The notes under the pieces: model-generated
Seen by the model: the letters and a program-made list of their open reading frames with translations, nothing else
The model's database searches: none
Told to the model about the DNA's origin: nothing
NCBI GenBank assembly: GCA_963576565.1
Contig: OY755040.1
Coordinates: forward strand, 27,861,203-27,925,202
Source of the DNA: Aspidapion aeneum
Taxonomy: Eukaryota > Arthropoda > Insecta > Coleoptera > Brentidae
Direction of reading: 5' to 3'
Length of the DNA: 64,000 nucleotides
Program-made: the position numbers and the translations under genes
In this document: positions 11,554-22,548 of the stretch, piece by piece
Position numbering within the stretch: position 1 is the first letter of the stretch
Layout of the letters: the number at the start of each line of letters is the position of its first letter

Positions 11554-13271
11554 CTATTCTATTAGTAGTAAATATTCCATATTTGGTTCGTTTATTATTT
11601 CTTGGCATCCATTACGTATTCTAGTCTTTCCATGATTGTTCCTGCCGTCCCTCATAAGCTTTATGATGTATCTAATTCCTCCTCTACACCCTACTATAAA
11701 AAAATACAGATAAAATATTTTTGTGTACGATGTGTATAACATATACCTGGGCCACGATCCCCCTGAAAACAGGTGATCACGACGATCACGTGACCTATTT
11801 TGATTTCACTCTATCTAGTATTATAATATTTATTTTTACCGTGAACTTTTTGCAACCCTTCTTCAAACAGCCCCGGAATACATTGACAATCTTTGTTTTT
11901 TACCAACATATTAAAATCGCAAAACCTTCTATGAATCCTGTTGTGATATCTATTATCTGTCATTTTCAATCGACATTTGTGTTTTCTTCGTTTGGCTAGT
12001 TCTGGCCTACAGAGGTACCATTCCTTCAGAATATCCAGAGAGCATATTCCCAAGAAGTAGTTTTCATTATGTTGTGACGCATTGGCCTTTTGTTGTTGAT
12101 CTTCTACAAAAATCTTTTTAGGGTTTAGCAAATATTAATAATTATTGATAAATAAATGAAAACACCTGACTCAACCAGAGTTTTAGTGCATTTTGACACC
12201 GATTCCGATTCATTTACGCCGTTATTTTGTCAGTCTGTACCTTCAAAGTTGCGTACAGAGAGGGCCAACGAGTTAGAGAAATTGGTTTTAGCGTTGTTTT
12301 CAAACAACGGTATTAGTCCGTTAGTGCGTTAAAACTATTTAACGAAACCTAACCGAACATACATAGTTCAATTAAGTGGTCTTCATCTAACAGATTTTTT
12401 CTTAAATCATATTTTTTACCTCTTTCTAGAGGTTCTAGAAAGTGTGCAACCTAACCTTTGCTAATTGCTCGCCAACGTATCTTAGCCTTGTCAATAAAGA
12501 CCTCTAAGCATTTTAACGCCAAACGAAATGTCACAAACGCATGCGCTTAAAAACCGAACCAATTTCTCTTTTATCGATTTATGCAAAAAATATATATCTT
12601 ACTTGACAAGGTTTAGTAAACTCCAAAATTTCGAATTTTTGCGTATTTTTTTTAAAAACCAGATTTTTTGGGTAAAGTACAGGTCGGATATATCGATATA
12701 TTCAGAAATGATATTTCACACTTTTGTGCACGACTAACTTGAGCTTTTATGGGTTCAAGATACTATGTACAAAATTTCATAGCACTACCCAAAAGTGCAC
12801 TATCAGAATGATCTGAGTCGTGTAATTACTCAACTATTGTAGTCATCCAGGCCAATTTAAGACTTACCGCATAGTATTTAAGCCCAATTGCCACAAAGAC
12901 ACATATTTGCAAATCAAGTTTTTGTACGTAATCATAAACGTTGTATGGCACAGGATCTAGAATAGAATTGCTGGAATCATTTACATATATTATGTAATCT
13001 AATTTTGTTTTTGTGAAAAGGAGCACAAACATAAATAATTTAATAGACATCGACATTGATGTTTATTTATATAGTGTGATTTGTAATTGTCTACCCGTAA
13101 CAGCTTAGAGCATTGAATTAATAGAGCAGGAGCATGCTAAAGGGTGAGGCAACGAGGCAGCCGCCTGACGCAACCAACTTCAGAGGGCACCCAAATTCCA
13201 ATATTTTCAATATTTAGCCGACGCTCTAAAAAATTAAATAATCCACAATTAAAAAAGCAAAAAAAGGAAAT
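11554..13271. other. Unassigned sequence; possible imperfect inverted repeat near 12270-12565
   Basis: A 106-codon antisense open frame (11811-12131) has no recognisable domain. 'gagaaattggttttagcg' near 12276 recurs in inverted, imperfect form near 12545-12570, which might be the ends of a small MITE, but the alignment is weak. Nothing else was seen. Confidence 0.35.
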
Positions 13272-13590
13272 AGGCATTTCCATTCTCAGCGTGGCTTGCC
13301 TGACTACATTTATCACCGTCATCGGTTCGGAACCGAAAAGAATGAGTTAATAAAGTATAAAAGGCAACTTCAAAGTGGTAAAGTCAACCACGGATACTGG
13401 TGTTTCGGAAAAAGGCATTTCCATCCTCAGCGTGGCTTGCCTGACTACATTTATCACTGTCATCGGTTCGGAACCGCAAACAATGAGTTAATAAAGTATA
13501 AAAGGTAACTTCAAAATGGTAAAGTCAACCACGCACATCGGTGTTTCGGAATAAGGCATTTCCGTCCTCAGTGTGGCTTACGTTGCAGCG
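13272..13590 (+). repeat. 141-bp tandem repeat, about 2.3 copies
   Basis: Units begin with 'aggcatttccattctcagcg' at 13272 and with near-identical sequence at 13413 and 13554, giving a constant 141-bp period. Each full unit contains 'ggttcggaaccg', a short dyad, and 'taaagtataaaaggyaactt'. The third unit breaks off near 13580. The 70-codon open frame across it simply translates the repeat. Confidence 0.9.
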
Positions 13591-15240
13591 CTAATTTCCT
13601 TAAAAAATACTTAACTTTTATTAAATCTTCGTCTGCGGCGCAATGTTTTCCATAACGTGCTTTTTTCCAACATGTAGGTATTTCAGTTTCAACATTTTCG
13701 CCGTTATATCTACAAATATATTTCCGGGCGTTGTCTAGTAGTTTTTTTTTTATATTACAATTCTTTCCTTTTTTCTCAACCCCTTCTCTAGTAGTATTTT
13801 TCGCATTCTCTAGGTATTAAGCTTGGGCTCAAGCTCTCCCAAAAGGGCCTAACCTTAGAGTAAGTACTCTGAGGGCATAACTAGTTGCGCCCTGAACTAA
13901 TATTTAAGTAAAACGTATTCTAAATATTTTTAAAAAAATTAGGGAAGTCATTATATTATGTCGGACAAGAATAGTACATTGAAAACCTAAAGACTGGGCA
14001 CATTTAATCCTGACGCGAGAATATTTTTAAGTATCCTCAAAGTTTATGTAATTGTGTAAAAGCAGCAAAAATAATCTTATTTTATGCGACTGAGTTTAAC
14101 GGGATCCAATCCAACCTGTCATCTGGAGGGTTAGGTTAAGCATAGAGCATCGAATTTTCCTTGCAAGAAAACCGCAGTTCCAGGAAATAAATTTAAGATT
14201 ATTATAAGTGTGTTTTAACCATAGTTCTAACTAACCATTGTACTGGTTATAAAACCATCCAAAAATCATATTTGCGTTTCAGCTGCACGTTTTACTAAAT
14301 TGTATTGTAAGTGCTTTGGATTGCGCGCACATTACGATTTTTCGGACTGTTTGTACCGTTTTAAAACCATTACAATTGTGAAATGAAACAACTATTTTAT
14401 GCTTGATTTTATAAAAATAAAATACTTTTTTAAATAAAATTAGAAAACCTCAATTTTTCTTTTCTACATTTATAGATTCTAGTATCATCTACCATTTTTA
14501 GCTATTGAGTTGCTGTTGGGATCGTCAAAAAACTTGTTTTTTTTTACTCAAAATAAGTTTTTTGGGTCACAAAAGACCTAGCTACCAAATTTTGTGGTGG
14601 CGTTTGTCTGGAACAAAATAACTCGAAAACCAGTTAACCAATCCAAAACCGCCGCCTTTAAATTTCTATTGGGAATTATATTTTACATATAATTTGGAAT
14701 AGCTTCAAAGTTCATTAGTTTCTCAGTAAAAACTACACGGTCTTCATTATTAACAAAATTTGTCATAAAGTATAACGTCAACATTAAGAAAAAAATATAA
14801 TAAGTAGATATTTTAGAAACGACCGATGTTTAGTTTTCACACATTAATTGGAAATTCCAATTTCAACAAAAATGTAACTATTTCAATCACGCCATTTTTT
14901 TTTAAAGCAAACTACTGGAAGTAGATTTTTTAAGCAAACTACTAAGCTTGCTAATCTCTGCGTATATCCAGACCTGCATCTATATAACATAAAGATTTCT
15001 CTTTTGCAAAAGATCTTTTTAAATTTGGGCCAAGATTGCAGCGTTCTCGTCGGTATTAAATTTCTAAAGTAGAATTCGAGTACCTATCATAAAGATTAAT
15101 AAAAAGTAGAAAGTATAAGCACGGAAACTATATACAAAATAAATACTAGACAAGGAATATACACTCATAAGCTGATGAATTAGAAAGACAAGGATCGCCA
15201 TAAAAATATATTGGACATTATCCAACCCTGGGTGTATCAA
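13591..15240. other. Unassigned AT-rich sequence
   Basis: No gene, repeat boundary or strong inverted repeat was recognised. Confidence 0.45.
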
Positions 15241-15251
15241 AGTGTACTATA

Positions 15252-15470
15252 AAGGCCCAGGTCAAACTCTGGGTAAGGGAAAAATATGAAAGCCACTGCT
15301 TAGAAAGACAGGGGCGAAGACACAGTAGAGCCTTTATTAAAAGCCAGGATGACAAACTCACAAAAGACCTGCTCAGTTGCACTAGGATGCACTTTCGAAC
15401 TATAATAGGAATTGTGATGGCGCTTTACTTAAACAGGATGGGCCTGTATTATGCAATCAATAAACGGAAA
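15252..15470 (+). pseudogene. Fragment of the RNase H / C-terminal region of a LINE polyprotein
   Basis: Without internal stops, the frame starting about 15261 reads 'VKLWVREKYESHCL', 'GRRHSRAFIKS', 'LLSCTRMHFRTIIGIVMA' and 'LNRMGLYY'. This order (basic stretch, leucine-serine segment, 'GI..' then a short gap and '..L.RMGL') resembles the region just after the RNase H domain in I, R1 and LOA clade LINEs, where 'TGH..L...L.+MGL' is typical. The Gly-His of that motif is not preserved. It is too short to place in a clade and could be a chance resemblance. No start codon or family ends were found. Confidence 0.45.
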
Positions 15471-15589
15471 CAATAGAAAATGTAATATTAGGGTCACTGC
15501 ATCCTGGAAGCCTGGCGTCTTTCAGAAGTAGCGACACGAGTCATGTGACCGCACTCATTTATCAATAGACTTTGGTTGCAAATTCGATT

Positions 15590-16885
15590 CTAACAGAAAC
15601 ATTCCTTATATAAACTTGGCTCCGATAGACTATCAGACGGACATAACAGATCATTATACTACTTACTTACAAGACTGAAAACACAACAACAAAAATAATA
15701 TTTAATTAAAAACTTATCATAAACTCCATTAAAACCAAAAATTGAAGATGTAAATATTAATAAAGTAACAGATAACTTTATGTGGACAATGATAAATCAT
15801 GTATCACAGAGTACAAAAACAGAAGCAAAAATTAACAAAAAAAAAAAGAAATCATGGTTTGCCAAAGAAATAAAATACAACAAAAATTTAAAATAGACTT
15901 TTTAAAACAAAATCGAAGAAGCCGTCAACTGTCAATATAGAAAACTACTAAAAACATAGAAAAAGTATAAAAAATACAAAAGCAAAATATTTTCAAAAAC
16001 AGTTATATGAAAACCAAAATGTATCTAACACATTATGGAACATTGTTAATAATTTGTCCAAAAAACCAAAAAGCTATAATTTATAATATAAACACACAGA
16101 ATGGGGAAATCCTAACTGACGCAAAAGATTTAAAATACAATTTTGTTGAGTTTTTTACAAATATTGGAAAAAACTTTACCAAAAAATTAAAAAATACAAA
16201 TCCTATCAAAACTCAAGAAAAAAGAAACGCACAAATAATTTTTTATGCAGCTAACGACAGTTCCAGAAATTAAAGAAACCATAAACGAATTAACCCAAAA
16301 AAGTCTCAGGTTATAATAAAATCACAAGTGAACTTACCAAAAAAATATCAGATTACATAGCTAAGCCATTAAGAAACTTAATTAATAAATCCTTTACCTC
16401 GGTAATTTTTCCACAAGCCTTTAAAACTACCATAATTCAACCTTTGTTTAAAACTGGAAACAAAAAAAAAAATTACAAATTGTAGGCCAATTTCATTAAT
16501 ATCTAGTTTCGCAAAGGCTTTTAGAAAAATAATAAAAAAACTTGTTAATAATTTTCTAAAAAAAACAAAATTCTGTCACCAGCGCAATTTGGATTTCGAA
16601 AGAACAGATCAATCGAAGATGCAATAGAATATTTTAAAACAAAATTATATAAAAACCTTGATTCAAAAAAACCATGCCTTGTAATATTTCTAGATCCTTC
16701 GAAGGCATTCGATACGATTGACCAGTTTATTGGCTCAAGAACTTAGGAAAATCGAAATCACGGAAAAATCCCTGGGTCTTTTTAAAGACTACCTTTCAGA
16801 AAGACCCTAAATTGTTGAGATAGAAAATATAAATACCTACTCCAGAATAATTACAACTGGAGTACCACAAGGTACAGTTTAACAC
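15590..16885 (+). pseudogene. Jockey/CR1-type LINE ORF2 remnant, multiply frameshifted
   Basis: Joined by eye over several frames, the sequence follows the order of a LINE ORF2. The end of the endonuclease ('QTDITDHYTT' near 15640) is followed by the linker ('NVSNTLWNIVNNLSKKPK' near 16020 and 'NFVEFFTNIGKNF' in the open frame 16007-16273). Then come reverse transcriptase blocks: 'PQAFKTTIIQPLFKTGN', 'RPISLISSFAKAFRKI', 'FGFRKNRSIEDAI', 'IFLDPSKAFDTID' (motif A) and 'TTGVPQGTV' (motif B) ending near 16880. The FADD motif and everything after it are missing. At least five frameshifts or stops make it non-functional, and it looks older than the elements at 2.9-5.2 kb and 17.8-21.3 kb. Confidence 0.7.
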
Positions 16886-17820
16886 ATCTAAAAGAAAAAG
16901 CCGAAGAAGAAGCAAAAAAAATATTACATTATTTATTTTATATAAAATGAACTTGAACTTTGACTTAAGAGGAAAAAGCAATACAGAACCTATCTGGTTT
17001 TTTACTTTCTTCGACTAACGACGGCCAGAAAGATACGAGTATCTAATATTCGTCAACAACAACAAACTGCGCTCAAACAATTGCGCGCAAACATTTTTAG
17101 CCAAAAAGTATGACTGCTTTAAATCTTTGTTGTCAGTATAACTATAAAACGGCAAGTAGTAGGTATATGGGAGTTACAGAGTATAGAAAAGATTGCAGCA
17201 TCGAGGTAAGTATGTCAATATTAATAAAGGTTTTAGAAATCTTCGAACTTGCCAGTTTCAAAAGACCTCTTACAAAAACGAATATTGCAATTACTTTTCT
17301 TCCAATAATAAATATTAAAATTTAAAGCTACTTATCGAACAGAAAATTTTGCAGAAAGATATTAGACTACTTATAGCGGCTTACCTTACTTTTGCCTACT
17401 CTAATTTTATTAGCACTGCAGGTTAACAACAAAATACTAAATATCTTTAAAAACTAGAGGCCTTCGATATATTTTACTAATTAGATGGCCTGAATATATT
17501 TAATTGATGTGTTGCCCCAAAGTAAATATCAAAATATATAGAGGGCCTCCATTCAAAACAAGGTATCACATAACAAATACTTTACAAATAACGACGTTAA
17601 AGTCTACTCTAGTACGACCCAAAAAATGCAGCATAAAAATGACTCTCTCTTAGACCAAAACGATGTGTCCGAGCGTTTTTCGCCATTTTCTGAATAAGTG
17701 CACTAAAAAGCCCTTCACTTCACCTTTTAGTTTTGACACTCTACTATAAGGTGAGCCAAAAACTCTACAATAAGGTAGGCCAAAAAAATGTATTTTTTTT
17801 TAGCTGTAATTTTTTAAATC
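16886..17820. other. Unassigned sequence
   Basis: The phrase 'ttcaaaacaaggtatcac' near 17550 is shared with repeat E (35465 and 60312), so a short E fragment may be present. Otherwise nothing was recognised. Confidence 0.4.
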
Positions 17821-18033
17821 TTTTTTTTTTTTTTTTTATTTGTCAAACACACTGTGTTTTTTTTTATTACAATCTAGTCAGTAAGACTAATTAGCAATTT
17901 TGTTTTAACTTAATTTACTAGAAAAGTCAGATTTAAACTTAGGGTTCACTCAACAGTTCTCCCCGCTTTGTTTAGTCTGTAACTCACAATTGTGTTGTGT
18001 TTATAGCATTATTTTGTTTTATGTGTAATTCAC

Positions 18034-20695
18034 TTAGTTTACTAGCTCAAACGGCTTCACTCTTTTTAGTCGTCCAACTAGCATAGTATTGTCTAGAAGC
18101 TGAATTGCTTCCACATTCACATGCCGATGGAGTCTATCTTCATGGCTTTTTGCGTACTTTTTTATAGTCTCTGGTACAGTTTCGATTTTTAGATCTCGAT
18201 GATGGTCACTATTTCGAACGTACCAAGGTGCATTCACAATGTTTCTTAATACTTTATTTTGAAATCTCTGTACAACTAGAATGTTACTCTCTTTAGCACA
18301 ACCCCATAGTTGAATACCATATGTCCATACTGGTTTCAGTATTTGTCTATAAAGCAGTAACTTATTATGAATTGTTAAATTGGACTTCCTTACAATTAGC
18401 CAGTTAATTTTTCTATACCTTATCTCAAGTTCTTCTTTTTTTTTTCTTAACATGTGCTTTCCAGCGCAATTTGGTATCAAGTGTCATACCTAGATATTTT
18501 GCCTGATTCGAATATGGTACTGGAATGTTGTTAATTGTTATTTGTATGTGATTTATATTTTTGTTTGTAAAATCAACATGAATTGATTTGGTTTCATTTA
18601 ATTTTATTCGCCACTTTGTGGTCCAACTGTGAATTTGGGTGACTGCATCCTGAAGTTTCTCTATGCCTTTTTCAATAGATTTTTCTACCGTCAATAAACC
18701 AGTATCATCGGCAAATGTTGCTAAGTGACAATTTTCTGGCTTTGGGATATCACAAGTGAATAATAAGTATAGATAAGGGCCTAGTACGCTACCCTGGGGC
18801 ACGCCTGCTTGAATTTCTCTTAAATTTGAGTATGAGTCTTCCTGTTTTACTCTAAAATGTCTATCAGATATGTATGATTCCAAAATATCCGAATACTGTT
18901 TTGGCAGAAACCTTTTTAGTTTAAAATTAAGGCCTTCATGCCACACTTTGTCAAATGCTTGTGCTACATCTAGAAAAACTGCAGAACAAACTTTTCCCTC
19001 TTCTAGTGCTTTTTCTATTATATTAGTAATTCTGTGTACTTGATCTATCGTGGAATGCTTGTCTCGAAAACCAAATTGATGAGATGGAATAATTTCTTGT
19101 CTTTCTATGATGGGTTTTATTCTTTTAAGCAATAATTTTTCATAGAGCTTGGATATAATTGGCAGCAAAGATATTGGCCTGTAAGATGACACGTCATGGA
19201 GTGGTTTTCCCGGTTTTGGAATCATGATAACTTCTGCAACTTTCCACAGTTTAGGTACGTACCTAAGCCTAAAAGACGCATTAATTAGGTTGCATAGTTT
19301 TACGATAGCTTTTCTGGGGAGTTGTTTTATGACTACCCCGTTAATAAGATCATACCCTGGGGCTTTTTTCGAATTAATATTTTTGATTTCTGTTAATATT
19401 TCTTTTGGTGATGTAAGCTTAATATGGTCCTCGATTTGATGGGGTTCATTTAAATGAAAGTGTTCATCTGGTGCTTCGTGGGGCTGAAATGTTTTTTCTA
19501 AATGACTTGCAAAAATATCTGCTTTTTCTTCGTTACTCCTTGCCCACTGGTTGTTAGATTTTCGTATGGGTGGAATTTGGATAATTGGTCTTTTAAAATC
19601 TTTGGTTGCTTTCCAAAGGGAATAGTCGGTATTTTTATCATCTGTAAGTTCATTAAGAAAATGGTTAATAGATTCATTTTTTATTACTAGAATTTCTCGC
19701 CTAATGCGCTGCGTCATGTTGTTGAGATTTGTTTTGTCCCGAGGATCACGGCTTTGTTGCCACTTTCTTCTTAGTTTCCTTTTTTCCAATATAAGGTCTC
19801 TAATTTCCTTTGGATAGTTTTTTCCCTTAAAAATTCTCTTTGGTTTTGGACTGTTTTCCCAAGCTGCTTGTTGAATATTTGTAACAAAATAATCAACTTC
19901 TTTATCGATTTGTTCTGGCGTTTGCAATGGTACTGATAGGTTTATTTTTTCTGACAGACTTTGTTTAAAACTAATCCAGTCAGTCAGTTTATTAACTAGT
20001 GAGATATTTGCTTCTTTCTTTATTATGTTTTTACTAAGAGTTAGAATAATAGGTGAATGATCTGAGTGTAAATCAAAACTTTCTTCTATTTCTACAAAAC
20101 TTAAAGATATATTTTTTACTATAAAAAAATCAATTAGATCTGGAATTTTTCCTGGATCTGTTGGATAGTATGTGGGCTTACCAGTTGATATCGGCTCACA
20201 TTGATATTCACTAATAGCTTGCAAAAGTTCTTTTCCTTTAGAATTCGTCAGTCTAGATCCCCAGTAGGTATTTTTTGCATTAAAGTCACCTCCAATTATA
20301 AAACGGTTTCCTAATTTTCTGAGAAAATTAAGATATTGATTTTTCTTTAGTAAGTGCCTTGGTGGTATATAGACAGCACTTATGACTAATGTATATGTTT
20401 TGGTTTTTACACTTACTAATGTAGCTTGAATCTCTATGGTTTTATATCCCATCTCCTCATAGTGTGATATATTTTCTTTAATTATTACAGCACTTCCCCC
20501 ATGTGCAGTATTGCTAGGGTGAGTTGTATGATACACTTTATAACCTTTAAATTTAATGTGAGACTGGTTAGTGAAATGCGTTTCTGACACAAGACAGACG
20601 TCAATTTTTTCTATGTCTAGAATAACTTGCAAGTCTTGCTGATGTTGCAAGAGACCATTGGCATTCCAAGCTAGGATTCTAAGATTACTGACCAT
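18034..20695 (-). CDS. Jockey-type ORF2: endonuclease and reverse transcriptase, one frameshift
   Basis: ORF2 starts at ATG 20695, 11 bases before the ORF1 stop. Its first 756 codons contain an apurinic-type endonuclease with 'NANGL' (residues 11-15), 'SETH' (37-40, catalytic Glu), 'GGDFNAKNTYWGS' (about 135-147) and 'HSDHSPI' (about 210), which nicks the target DNA. The reverse transcriptase follows with 'SYRPISLLPIISKLYEKLL', 'HQFGFRDKHST', 'VFLDVAQAFDKVWHEGL' (motif A Asp), 'AGVPQGSVLGPYLYLLFT' and 'FADDTGLL' (catalytic Asp pair near 663-664). At the run of ten A (plus-strand T, 18436-18445) the frame shifts. The remaining 148 codons (18480 to 18034) continue with 'KPVWTYGIQLWGCA' and 'NAPWYVRN', standard for the jockey C-terminus. 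The homopolymer shift could be a real mutation or a sequencing error. If an error, ORF2 would be about 890 residues and intact. Confidence 0.85.
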
Positions 20696-21326
20696 TTTGA
20701 GGCATATTGGTAGCTCCGTTATTGCTACATTCTAGTTTAGTTAATCGCTCATCAAGTTTGTTCAATTTCTCCAAAATTAATTGTAGTGTTTGTTCCATAG
20801 TATTTTGACTACTGATATTAATATCAGGTATAGTAGCTGTTGCTGCTACTTGGCTGTATGTCCTTGTCACAGAGTTTTGTGTGACTGTGTTTCTTGTCTG
20901 TTGGTTTTGTCTATTTGTACTCACGTTTGGTATGAGATTCAGTTTCTTAGGTTTATTTTTCAATTTTTGTATTTCCTTAGCAACAAGGCATCCTCTGTAG
21001 TTAGCAGGATGCTTGCCTCCACAGTGGATGCATTTTGGCTCAGATTCTTTTGGTTTGGGGCATTCTACAGTAAGATGTTTCCCCGTGCATTTTACGCAAC
21101 GTGGTTCTTTAGCGCAATATTTTTGCGTGTGTCCATAAGATTGGCATCTTTTGCATTGAGGGACTAACTTTGAGGTTTTTAGTGCTTTTATTTCCACTTC
21201 AATCCCAAGGATACTGGAAATTTCAAAAATTTTGTTGATATCTTCATCGTGGCTAAATGTGAGCATAAACATGTTAAGAGGTTGTCGTGTTCTGTATTTG
21301 ATTTTTGTGATTTTTGTCTCTATCAA
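20685..21326 (-). CDS. Jockey-type ORF1 (gag-like, zinc knuckles), 5'-truncated
   Basis: A 213-codon frame without a proper start: the first codon is TTG just after a stop, so the true N-terminus is missing. It opens in the PRE_C2HC-type domain ('YRTRQPLNMFMLTF', 'IFEISSILGIEVEI'), followed by three zinc knuckles: 'CKRCQSYGHTQKYC', 'CVKCTGKHLTVEC' and 'CIHCGGKHPANYRGC'. A basic, glutamine- and threonine-rich stretch and a short leucine-rich C-terminus ('TLQLILEKLNKLDERLTKLE', likely coiled coil) complete it. Proteins of this kind bind element RNA and form particles with it. Its stop codon lies inside the beginning of ORF2, so ORF2 translation would depend on reinitiation or a similar mechanism. 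Confidence 0.85.
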   Translation of the reverse strand: MIETKITKIKYRTRQPLNMFMLTFSHDEDINKIFEISSILGIEVEIKALKTSKLVPQCKRCQSYGHTQKYCAKEPRCVKCTGKHLTVECPKPKESEPKCIHCGGKHPANYRGCLVAKEIQKLKNKPKKLNLIPNVSTNRQNQQTRNTVTQNSVTRTYSQVAATATIPDINISSQNTMEQTLQLILEKLNKLDERLTKLECSNNGATNMPQNGQ

Positions 21327-21866
21327 AAGCTAAGGCTTGAGACTATACGCATGATTTTAAAACTTAGCCATTTTTCAGACCCCCCGCCAAACTTGTTTAT
21401 GCGCCACTGTCTTTGCCGTGCACAAAATGATATTAATTACATTAACGAATTAGATGCGGATTTAACCCTTTGTGTAACGTAGGTCAAATAAACGGTTTAT
21501 TTTGTTCTACTGTGGATTTATCAAAGACTATTTAATTTCTACGGTAATGGGTTTTTCAAAAAGTTTGGGCCTTGTATTATATAATTGTAATAATAATTTT
21601 AAAATTTGCATATTTTTAACCCCTTTGCCAAAAGTTTATGTAGGCCAGTGATATGATCTTGCCGCTAATTAGTCGTTAATTAGTTGTGGAAAAATTAATT
21701 TTTTCGCTCTTATTTTTGACCGTTTTTTTGGGTGCCTTACTAACTTCATATGTTGACACCCATCGCAAATCGAATCGCGACTAGGTGGATAATTTGCCGT
21801 TAATTAGTCGTGAATTAGTTGTGGAAAAATTAATTTTGTCACCCTTATTTTTGACCGTTTTTTAGG

Positions 21867-21902
21867 GTGCTTCGCTAACTACATATGAAGTTAGCGAAGC
21901 AC
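21867..21902. repeat. 36-bp palindrome, one mismatched pair
   Basis: The two halves of gtgcttcgctaactac / atgaagttagcgaagcac around 'catatg' pair except at one position. It marks a head-to-head junction between satellite units. Confidence 0.9.
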
Positions 21903-22386
21903 TCTCGTAAAAATGGCTTTAGATATGACGTATCGAAATCGAATATGGTGGATAATTTGCCGCTAATTAGTCGTTAATTAGTTGTGGAAAAATTAATTTT
22001 GTCGCTCTTATTTTTGACCGTTTTTTGGGTGCTTCGCTAAATTCATATGAAGTTAAAGTCGCACCCTCGTCAAAAATGGCTTTGCACATAATCTATCAAA
22101 ATCGAATATGGTGGATAATTTGCCGCTAATTAGTCGTGAATTAGTTGTGGAAAAATCAATTTTGTCGCTCTTATTTTTAACCGTTTTTTGTTGGTGCTTT
22201 GCTAACCTATTCGCGATTCGATTTGCGATGGGTGCCAATATATGAAGTTAGCGAAGCACCCAATTAAACGGTCAAAAATAAGTGCGACAAAATTAATTTT
22301 TCCACAACTAATTAACGACTAATTAGCGGCAAATTATCCACCATATTCGGTTTCGATAGGTCATGTCTAAAGCCATTTTTACAAGA

Positions 22387-22422
22387 GTGCTTCGCTAACT
22401 TCATATGAAGTTAGCGAAGCAC
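22387..22422. repeat. 36-bp perfect palindrome
   Basis: 'gtgcttcgctaacttcat' is followed directly by its exact reverse complement. It is the same junction sequence as 21867-21902 without the mismatch. Confidence 0.95.
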
Positions 22423-22548
22423 CAAAAAGAAACGGTCATAAATAAGAGCGACAAAATTAATTTTCCCACAACTAATTCACGACTAATTAACGGCAAATTA
22501 TCTACCCAGTCACGATTTGATCTGCGATGGGTGCTTCGCTAACTTCAT

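Larger units (their letters stand above)
17821..21330 (-). mobile_element. Jockey-type LINE, nearly complete, 5'-truncated in ORF1
   Basis: An antisense element with, in transcription order, a partial ORF1, an overlapping ORF2, a 3' UTR of about 200 bp and a poly(A) tail, which is the long T run on the plus strand at about 17821-17837. The 5' end is inside ORF1: a stop codon lies two codons upstream of the first usable codon near 21326. ORF1 and ORF2 overlap by 11 bases, a compact arrangement known from jockey-type elements. Target duplications could not be fixed. Apart from one frameshift in an A run the coding region is intact, making this the best preserved retroelement in the window. Confidence 0.85.
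21655..22548. repeat. Palindromic satellite-like block, 163-bp units in both orientations
   Basis: Core 'gccgctaattagtcgttaat' occurs at 21661, 21796, 21959 and 22122 on the plus strand (spacing 163 bp for the last three) and inverted at about 22310-22330 and 22480-22500. Each unit carries 'ttagttgtggaaaaattaat' and 'cttatttttgaccgtttttt'. Units are joined by 'gggtgcttcgctaacttcat' in head-to-head form. A secondary motif 'cgatttgcgatgggtg' appears at the switch points (about 21760 inverted, 22220 and 22520). The whole block could fold into long hairpins. No coding capacity. Confidence 0.9.

Noticed and set aside
11811..12131. 106-codon antisense open frame as a possible small gene
   Set aside because: No recognisable domain, no support from neighbours, and a length that chance can give in a window of this size.
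21655..22548. CRISPR array
   Set aside because: The units are 163 bp, continuous, palindromic and in both directions, with no short repeat plus variable spacer pattern. The window is eukaryotic.
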